A stretch of DNA of 64,000 nt from Lysobacterales bacterium PRO7 (GTDB lineage: Bacteria; Pseudomonadota; Gammaproteobacteria; Xanthomonadales; Rhodanobacteraceae): positions 1-64,000 of the forward strand of contig QWHH01000002.1 of NCBI GenBank assembly GCA_021404785.1. Reading direction: 5' to 3'. Shown here in pieces: positions 58,801 to 64,000 of the stretch. The stretch's first letter is position 1, and each line of letters begins with the position of its first letter. The notes beneath the pieces were generated by a model. The model had not been told where the DNA came from. It saw only the letters and a list, made by a program, of their open reading frames with translations, and ran no database searches. A program made the translations under genes and the position numbers.

Positions 58801-59616
58801 ATGCGATTGCATTCCAAATCCTCCGTGCGCGCTGCGGCGGCAGTGCTTCTGGCTAGCGTGGCGACCACGTCGCTGCAGGCCGCCGATTACACGTTCCGCA
58901 TCGAGCCCGCGTATCCGGCCGAACGCACCGCAGAAATCTACGCGCCGCTGATGAGCTATCTGAACAAGGCCACCGGCCAGCATTTCACCCTGGTGACGGC
59001 GCGCAACTACCACTTTTACTGGCGCGACTTCCAGAACAAGGTGAAGACCGATTTTTCCTTCGATGAGGCGCATCTGGCCGACTACCGCATTGAAAAGCAG
59101 CAGTTCGAACCGCTGGTGCGTACCGCCGAGCCCACCAGCTATACCCTGGTGTCCAATATCGACATCGGCAACAAGGGCACCCAGGGCCTCGTTGGCCACA
59201 CCATCGTCACGATGGGAGCGCCAAGCCTGGGTTACGCCCTGCTGCTCCAGTTCTATCCGAACCCGATACTGCAACCCGATATCGCGACGACCGCCACCTC
59301 GTGGCGCGATGCCACAGACCGGGTTTTTGCCGGGGAAGCGGATGCAGCGATGATCCCGACATCACTGAAGGACCAATTCCCCAATCTGACCCCGGTCAAG
59401 GCCTCGCGCGAATTTCCCGGGCAGTGCATCACCGCCTCGCCCGATGTGCCAGCGGACCTGCGCGCGAAGGTAAAGGACGCCCTGCTCAAGCTCGACACGG
59501 ACGCAGACGCCTCCAAGCTCCTGTTCGAACTCGGCGTGACCAAGTTCGTGCCGGCCAACGCAAAGGAGTACGCCGGCGACGAGCAGATCCTGAAGAGCTT
59601 CATCGGATACAAATAG
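58801..59616 (+). CDS. Periplasmic phosphate/phosphonate-type solute-binding protein
   Basis: The product is 271 aa, from an ATG at 58801 with AAAGGGG 6 bases upstream. A signal peptide ends LQAAD. The rest has the two-domain type 2 binding-protein pattern of PhnD-like proteins: FRIEPAYPAERTAEIYAPLM, FSFDEAHLADYRIEKQQFEP and AGEADAAMIPTSLKDQFPNL. No permease or ATPase gene is near, so it may deliver substrate to a distant transporter or sense a ligand. Substrate not known. Confidence 0.83.
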   Translation: MRLHSKSSVRAAAAVLLASVATTSLQAADYTFRIEPAYPAERTAEIYAPLMSYLNKATGQHFTLVTARNYHFYWRDFQNKVKTDFSFDEAHLADYRIEKQQFEPLVRTAEPTSYTLVSNIDIGNKGTQGLVGHTIVTMGAPSLGYALLLQFYPNPILQPDIATTATSWRDATDRVFAGEADAAMIPTSLKDQFPNLTPVKASREFPGQCITASPDVPADLRAKVKDALLKLDTDADASKLLFELGVTKFVPANAKEYAGDEQILKSFIGYK

Positions 59617-60094
59617 CTACTTCGCAACGTTTTACACATTGACGCAAATGCGAATGTGCTCGCTTTGCCGCGTTGTATACATGTGCGAAAACGATGAATT
59701 CTTAACATTTGCATTTTAACGATCCGTTCAGGAAACGGACCACGATTAGAGTGACAACTCGGTTCGATGTGCGATAATGCGCGCCGTCGTGCATCAGGTA
59801 CGACAGGAATTCACGATTGATTTTCCGGACGCGCGCCATCTTCACGCCTTCCGGAATTGCAAAAATACGGCGCCGGCTCCACACCGGCGCTCAAGCTCAA
59901 GGCCCACGGGACGTGCGCCGCAGCGGAGACCGAACCGGTCTCTAGTATCCAACCGGCTCAGTGCGAAATGCCTGCCGGAAACAATCACCACGGCGCTGAC
60001 AACGCCGTTGGAAAGATCCGCAGGGGCCGGCGCGCTGCAGAGCGCGACGCCATGCGGATGTTTGCGAATTTGATTTTTGACGGAGATATCCGCC
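59617..60094 (+). other. 478-bp gene-free region, probable long structured leader of the SleB-like gene
   Basis: No protein-coding gene is supported here. A possible promoter, GTGACA (59751-59756) and GATAAT (59773-59778) with 16 bp between, would give a leader of about 310 nt before the ATG at 60095. The leader has three hairpins: GCGCCGG/CCGGCGC (59870-59876, 59884-59890), GAGACCG/CGGTCTC (59926-59932, 59936-59942; AAC loop) and CGGCG/CGCCG (59991-59995, 60003-60007). The first 150 bp are more AT-rich. It could hold a regulatory leader or a small RNA. Confidence 0.45.
59751..59778 (+). promoter_or_regulatory. Candidate sigma-70 promoter upstream of the SleB-like gene
   Basis: GTGACA and GATAAT are separated by 16 bp in AT-rich DNA after the binding-protein gene. 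The match is moderate; the distance to the start codon is unusually long. Confidence 0.4.
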
Positions 60095-60538
60095 ATGAAA
60101 CTTGCCTGGATCCTGTGGTTGGCTTCAGCATTCCACAATGGCGCGAGCGATCGCGCCTGCCTTGCCGCGACCATCTACCTGGAGGCGCGCGGCGAGCCGG
60201 TCACCGGCCAGATGGCCGTGGCCGAAGTCGGCCTGCGCCGCCGCGATGGCGGCCAATGGGGAAACTCATTGTGCAAGGTGCTGCGCGCACGCGGACAATT
60301 CGCGCTGTCGACGACGAGCAAAAACTACGTCTTCGACGACGCCGATGCCTGGAACCAGGCATGGTTCGTCGCCGGCATCGCGCTGGACATCTGGAAACTA
60401 CCACCCAACTGGCGACCATCGCTGGTGCCGAAGGCCGACCACTTCTATGCCGCCGGAAGCCTGCCGCTTCCTCCCGGATGGGCAAAGGGCCCGCCGCTGG
60501 CGGTGATCGGCGATCACCGCTTCTACCACGCGGATTGA
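60095..60538 (+). CDS. SleB-type cell wall hydrolase (Hydrolase_2 domain)
   Basis: The product is 147 aa with CLAATIYLEARGEPVTGQMA at residues 22-41; Glu30 corresponds to the catalytic acid of SleB/CwlJ-type lytic enzymes. WGNSLCKVLRARGQFAL and DHFYAAGSLPLPPGW complete the domain. The N-terminal 13 residues form a short hydrophobic segment; export is uncertain. Such enzymes cut cortex or cell-wall peptidoglycan, or occur in phages as lysins. No other phage gene is near. ATG at 60095 with GGAG about 10 bases upstream. Confidence 0.85.
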   Translation: MKLAWILWLASAFHNGASDRACLAATIYLEARGEPVTGQMAVAEVGLRRRDGGQWGNSLCKVLRARGQFALSTTSKNYVFDDADAWNQAWFVAGIALDIWKLPPNWRPSLVPKADHFYAAGSLPLPPGWAKGPPLAVIGDHRFYHAD

Positions 60539-60564
60539 AAAACCTGCTGCGCTCTGCCAATCGC

Positions 60565-61041
60565 TCAGCGCGGCATCAATTCCAGACGTTGTCCGCGGAT
60601 CATGACGCGGTCGCCGGGGCGGAAACCGGGGTTATCGTATTGGGTCACACGCGCCCAGCGCCCGTCATCCAGTTCCACCGAAAAACGCCACGCGTAGCCT
60701 GAGCGCAGGTTTGCGTCGTTTTGCTCGATAGCATTGCCGGCAACCGCCCCGCCGACCACGCCTGCGGCGGTGGCCGCGGCACGGCCGCTACCGCGCCCGA
60801 ATTGGTTGCCGATCAGTCCGCCGATGATCGCTCCGATCACCGCCCCGCCGCCCGAATTCTGCTGGCGAATCTCGACCTGATCGATGTCGCGCAAGGTGCC
60901 GCATGTATGGCAATAACGCGGACCGCTCTGCGAGCTGCCTTCGTGATACACGACGCGTTCGCGCGGAGGCGGCGTGACGCACGCACTCAAGCCGAAAACC
61001 GCAGTTGCGAACAAGATGGCTGGAACTGCTGGATTGCGCAT
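60565..61041 (-). CDS. Glycine-zipper outer-membrane lipoprotein (SlyB/PcpY-like)
   Basis: The product is 158 aa. The signal peptide ends in the lipobox GLSAC, giving lipidation at Cys21. A CHTCG motif lies near residue 45. A glycine zipper follows, GGAVIGAIIGGLIGNQFGRG, then AAGVVGGAVAGNAIEQ. The C-terminal beta domain includes WRFSVELDDGRWARVTQYD. Related lipoproteins span or stiffen the outer membrane under stress. It stands alone, between two genes on the other strand. Confidence 0.88.
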   Translation of the reverse strand: MRNPAVPAILFATAVFGLSACVTPPPRERVVYHEGSSQSGPRYCHTCGTLRDIDQVEIRQQNSGGGAVIGAIIGGLIGNQFGRGSGRAAATAAGVVGGAVAGNAIEQNDANLRSGYAWRFSVELDDGRWARVTQYDNPGFRPGDRVMIRGQRLELMPR

Positions 61042-61186
61042 GATTGTCTCCTCATTGTCCAGTGGGATTCAACGCGGCAAAGCGTCAATGGTGGACTCAA
61101 GTTTCCCTCGCGCCACGTGAACCGTTGCGAAACCACGTGGCCGGGTGGCATTGTGCCATTCGCAATCGCATTCCACTTGGCCAATC

Positions 61187-61963
61187 ATGCTCGACCTGAT
61201 CGACAGCCATTCGCACCTGGACGCCGCCGAGTTCGACCCGGATCGTGCGGCTGTTCTCGCGCGCGCGCGCAACGCGGGCGTGTGGCGCCAGATCGTTCCC
61301 GCGGTAGCATTCGACACCTTCACGGCACTGCATGATCTGTGCGCAAGTGAAGGCGGCTTGTACCCGGCGTATGGCCTGCATCCGATGTTTCTGGCCGCGC
61401 ACAAACCGGAGCATCTGGATGCATTGCCGGACTGGATTGCGCGCGAGAGGCCGGTCGCCGTAGGCGAATGCGGGCTGGATTTCTTCGTACCCGGACTCGA
61501 CCAGGAAGCGCAACGGCACTATTTCCGCCGCCAGCTCGAAATCGCGCGGGATTTTTCCCTGCCTGTGATCCTGCATGCGCGGCGTGCACTGGATGGAGTC
61601 ATCGCCACGATTCGCCAGATCGGACAGCTGTGCGGTGTCGTGCATAGCTTCTCCGGCAGCCCGGAACAAGCGCGGCAATTGTGGAAATGTGGATTCCTGC
61701 TTGGCATCGGCGGACCCGTTACCTATCCGCGCGCCCGCCGCCTGCGCGAGATCGTCACCACAATGCCCATCGAATTCCTGCTTCTGGAAACCGATGCGCC
61801 GGATCAGCCGCTGCATGGCCACCAGGGCGCACGCAACGAACCGGCATTACTTGTCGAAGTGTGTGAATGCGTGGCGAAATTGCGCGGGGTCGGCATCGAC
61901 GAAATCGCATCCGCCACGACGCGAAACGCCGAGCGCCTGTTCGCCCTGCCCGCGTCAGGGTGA
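61187..61963 (+). CDS. tatD: TatD family metal-dependent deoxyribonuclease
   Basis: The product is 258 aa with the amidohydrolase-type metal site: DSHSHLD at residues 6-12, then a middle GECGLDF, a VILHARRALD, VVHSFSGSPEQARQL, and LLETDAPDQPLHG near the end. TatD proteins have 3'-5' exonuclease activity on DNA and RNA. The start at 61187 begins the conserved MLDLIDSHSH; the earlier ATG at 61145 has no match. The last 9 bp overlap the convergent tcdA. Confidence 0.93.
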   Translation: MLDLIDSHSHLDAAEFDPDRAAVLARARNAGVWRQIVPAVAFDTFTALHDLCASEGGLYPAYGLHPMFLAAHKPEHLDALPDWIARERPVAVGECGLDFFVPGLDQEAQRHYFRRQLEIARDFSLPVILHARRALDGVIATIRQIGQLCGVVHSFSGSPEQARQLWKCGFLLGIGGPVTYPRARRLREIVTTMPIEFLLLETDAPDQPLHGHQGARNEPALLVEVCECVAKLRGVGIDEIASATTRNAERLFALPASG

Positions 61964-62734
61964 AGGCTGCAACAACCGCTCCACCGCGCGTGCCGCAGCG
62001 ACCATGCCGAACGTCGCCGTGACCTGCATCGACGCGCCAAGCCCGCCGCCGCAATCGAGTTTGAGCGCGCCGTCATTGGTATCCGGCCGCGTCTTGCAAA
62101 CCGTGCCGTCGGGCTGCGGGTAGTTCGCGTTCTCGCGCGAAAACACGGCCTGCACGCCGAAATAGCGTTTCGGATTGCGCGTCCAGCCGAAATCGTCGCG
62201 TAGCTTCTTGCGCACGAGCCCAAGCATCACGTCGTGTTCGGTCCTGGACAGATCGCGCGACGTGATCAGCGCCGGGTCGCGACGGCCGCCGGCCGAACCG
62301 GAAACAACAATCGGAATCTTGCGCCGGCGGCAGAAGACGATCATTTCCACCTTCACGCGCAACGCATCGCAGGCGTCGATGACGGCGTCGTAGCCAGCAC
62401 CGAGCAACTCGCCGAGATTGCCCACGGTCACGAACTGCGCCAATGGCTGTACACGCACATGCGGATTGATCGCACGCAGGCGCGCGGCGACGACATCGAC
62501 TTTCGCGCGCCCGAATTCGCCATCCAGCGCGTGCGACTGGCGGTTGACGTTGGACACGCATACTTCGTCCGCGTCGATCAGGGTCAGTGCGCCAACTCCC
62601 GATCGCGCCAGCGCCTCGGCTGCCCACGACCCGACGCCGCCGAGCCCGACCACGGCCACATGCGCGCGCGCCAGGCGCGCGACACTGCCGGCGCCGTAGA
62701 GTCGATCGATTCCGGCAAAGCGCCCGTCTGTCAC
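61955..62734 (-). CDS. tcdA: tRNA threonylcarbamoyladenosine dehydratase TcdA
   Basis: TcdA (CsdL/YgdL) cyclises the t6A modification of tRNA to ct6A with ATP. The product is 259 aa (E. coli 268). The E1-like nucleotide site is VAVVGLGGVGSWAAEALA; IDADEVCVSNVNRQSHAL and DACDALRVKVEMI follow, with IPIVVSGSAGGRRDPALI. I prefer a GTG start at 62734; a TTG at 62755 would add seven residues. Convergent with tatD. Confidence 0.93.
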   Translation of the reverse strand: MTDGRFAGIDRLYGAGSVARLARAHVAVVGLGGVGSWAAEALARSGVGALTLIDADEVCVSNVNRQSHALDGEFGRAKVDVVAARLRAINPHVRVQPLAQFVTVGNLGELLGAGYDAVIDACDALRVKVEMIVFCRRRKIPIVVSGSAGGRRDPALITSRDLSRTEHDVMLGLVRKKLRDDFGWTRNPKRYFGVQAVFSRENANYPQPDGTVCKTRPDTNDGALKLDCGGGLGASMQVTATFGMVAAARAVERLLQPSP

Positions 62735-62832
62735 CGTTTTTTCCGTCCGTTGCAAGCGATTACTTTAGCACCCGGTCAGCGCGCCTCGGCCAATCGGGTA
62801 TGCTAGGCGGTTGTCGTTTTGCGGAATCCGGT

Positions 62833-63213
62833 ATGCGCCACGTGTTGCTTTTTGTGCTTGGCCTCGCCATCGGCGCCATTGCCACGGCCAACATCGTAGG
62901 CGCGCTGCGCCAACGCGACGCCTATCCACGCGGCCTCATGAATGTGATGCAGCACGATTCGGGTGTTTTGCACCAAGCCGCAAGGAGCAACCACTGCGAT
63001 GCAGCGACGACGGTCGCCCTGGACCAACTGCGGAGCTTGTCTGCCGGTATCGAAACCGCAGTTTATGGCACGGATCCAGCCGACCCGCCATTTGCCGAAT
63101 ACGCGCAAAAGCTGCGCACCGCGATTCCATCGACGCTCGTCTGCAAGTCGTTGGCGACGGATTTGCGCAATACCGATGCGGCCTGCGACGCCTGCCACCG
63201 TCAATACCGTTGA
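62833..63213 (+). CDS. Small cytochrome c'-like protein
   Basis: The product is 126 aa. An N-terminal hydrophobic anchor or signal (VLLFVLGLAIGAIATANIVG) precedes a helical domain. The heme-binding CDACH lies at residues 118-122 close to the C-terminus and is followed by RQYR, as in cytochromes c'. Two other Cys residues (55 and 104) are unusual. The domain is somewhat short for a full four-helix cytochrome c'. Role could be electron transfer or NO binding; neither is shown. Start ATG at 62833; the frame from 62587 is antisense to tcdA. Confidence 0.7.
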   Translation: MRHVLLFVLGLAIGAIATANIVGALRQRDAYPRGLMNVMQHDSGVLHQAARSNHCDAATTVALDQLRSLSAGIETAVYGTDPADPPFAEYAQKLRTAIPSTLVCKSLATDLRNTDAACDACHRQYR

Positions 63214-63221
63214 ATGAGCGA

Positions 63222-64000
63222 TCAGGAATACGGCAACGGGATGAACTCGGTCTCGCCGGGAACCGGCGCATAGCGCATCGCAGCCCAATCCGCCTTCGCT
63301 TTTTCGATGCGTTCGCGAGAGCTGGACACGAAATTCCACCACAGATGACGATCGCCATCGAGCGGATCGCCGCCGCAAAGAATGACGCGAGCAGGCCCGT
63401 CCGCGCGAATTTCCACGTCCATCCCGGCAGGCAACACGGCCATCTGCGCGACTGCTAACTCGACTCCGGCCACGGTTATCGGCGAATCCGTGGCATAAAC
63501 CGCGCGTTCGCTATGCTCGGCGGGAACAGCCATCGCTGCACCTGCGGAAAATTCCGCCGCCACGTAGAACAGCCGCGAAAACGTGTGCACCGGCGAACGC
63601 CGCCCGAAGGTTTCGCCGGCAACAAGGCGCAGACGCACGCCGTTGCTTTCCCACGCCGGCAATGTCGCCGCGGCGTGGTGGTGGAATTCGGGCGCGACTT
63701 CCTCCGCATCTTTCGGCAAGGCCACCCAGGTCTGGATACCGTGCATGGACTGGCCAGCGGCGCGTTCGGCTGCAGGCGTGCGTTCGGAATGCACGATGCC
63801 GCGCCCGGCCGTCATCCAGTTCACGTCGCCGGCGCGGATGACCTGCACATTACCGAGATTGTCGCGGTGCTCGATCGCACCCTCGAACAAATACGTGACC
63901 GTGGCCAATCCGATATGCGGGTGCGGGCGCACGTCCATGCCCTGCCCCGGCGCGAAGCGGGCCGGCCCCATGTGGTCGAAGAACACGAACGGACCGACGC
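63222..64000 (-). CDS. Pirin family protein, N-terminus cut by the window edge
   Basis: About 258 residues are visible, and the frame continues beyond the right edge: VGPFVFFDHMGPARFAPGQG is near the usual N-terminus. DVRPHPHIGLATVTYLFEG carries the metal-binding His residues; GDVNWMTAGRGIVHSERTP completes the first cupin. The second half has the Pirin C-terminal domain with LFYVAAEFSAGAAM. Bacterial pirins can act as quercetinases or regulators; which applies here is not clear. It ends 8 bp from the cytochrome c'-like gene stop, convergent with it. Confidence 0.94.
   Translation of the reverse strand, partial: VGPFVFFDHMGPARFAPGQGMDVRPHPHIGLATVTYLFEGAIEHRDNLGNVQVIRAGDVNWMTAGRGIVHSERTPAAERAAGQSMHGIQTWVALPKDAEEVAPEFHHHAAATLPAWESNGVRLRLVAGETFGRRSPVHTFSRLFYVAAEFSAGAAMAVPAEHSERAVYATDSPITVAGVELAVAQMAVLPAGMDVEIRADGPARVILCGGDPLDGDRHLWWNFVSSSRERIEKAKADWAAMRYAPVPGETEFIPLPYS

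Noticed and set aside
59777..60073. A 98-aa open frame in the gap before the SleB-like gene
   Set aside because: It has Arg/Pro/Ser-rich composition, no ribosome-binding site and runs across the predicted hairpins.

Overview
The window is GC-rich chromosomal DNA from a gammaproteobacterium, most likely of the Xanthomonadales (Lysobacterales), and perhaps near Rhodanobacteraceae or Dokdonella. This rests on recognised protein families, on gene order (exbB-exbD-msbA-lpxK, lolC-lolD-comEC, and an sdh operon with its assembly genes), and on a secreted protein ending in an IFRDGFD-type tail that I associate with this group. The taxonomic call is inference. I see no rRNA, tRNA, CRISPR array, insertion sequence or phage module. 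Genes are densely packed and many overlap by ATGA.

Layout. 1-0.9 kb: the start of a CzcC/TolC-type outer-membrane efflux gene that runs off the left edge, preceded by a small Cys/His/Met-rich exported protein. 1-5.3 kb: rlmJ, a DUF4143-type ATPase with its own promoter, a small membrane protein, a CDF metal transporter and an MmcQ/YjbR protein. 5.4-9.6 kb: an RND permease and its membrane-fusion lipoprotein. 9.8-14 kb: mfd, a DUF167 protein and an AHSA1/SRPBCC protein. 14.0-14.5 kb: a low-GC membrane-protein gene bounded by integron attC-like half sites. 14.6-30.3 kb: a PhoD-like phosphatase, orn, a receiver-PAS-GGDEF-EAL protein, sbcB, a DUF2461 protein, epmA, ligA, a TPR-like protein, an MFS pump, a WS/DGAT acyltransferase and a CPA2 antiporter.

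30.3-37.1 kb: mgtA behind a 200-nt leader with three nested stems, then lpxK, msbA, exbD and exbB (lipid A maturation and energy transduction). 37.1-45.7 kb: a translationally coupled recC-recB-recD operon. 45.8-47.1 kb: a glycine-rich secreted protein. 47.2-52.0 kb: lolC, a GNAT acetyltransferase, lolD and comEC in one transcription unit. 52.2-52.9 kb: a small outer-membrane beta-barrel protein with a strong terminator. 52.9-57.9 kb: a nine-gene succinate dehydrogenase operon carrying two assembly-factor families (the SDHAF4-like DUF1674 protein and SdhE), plus DUF962, MAPEG and YgfX-like genes. ygfZ diverges from it. 58.8-64 kb: a periplasmic binding protein, a SleB-type hydrolase behind a long structured leader, a glycine-zipper lipoprotein, tatD, tcdA, a cytochrome c'-like protein and a pirin cut by the right edge.

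Most of the window is housekeeping: DNA repair (mfd, ligA, recBCD, sbcB), envelope biogenesis (msbA, lpxK, lolCD), respiration (sdh) and ion or drug transport. The least ordinary parts are the attC-bounded cassette near 14.0-14.5 kb, the mgtA leader, the leader before the SleB-like gene, and the accessory genes built into the sdh and lol operons.
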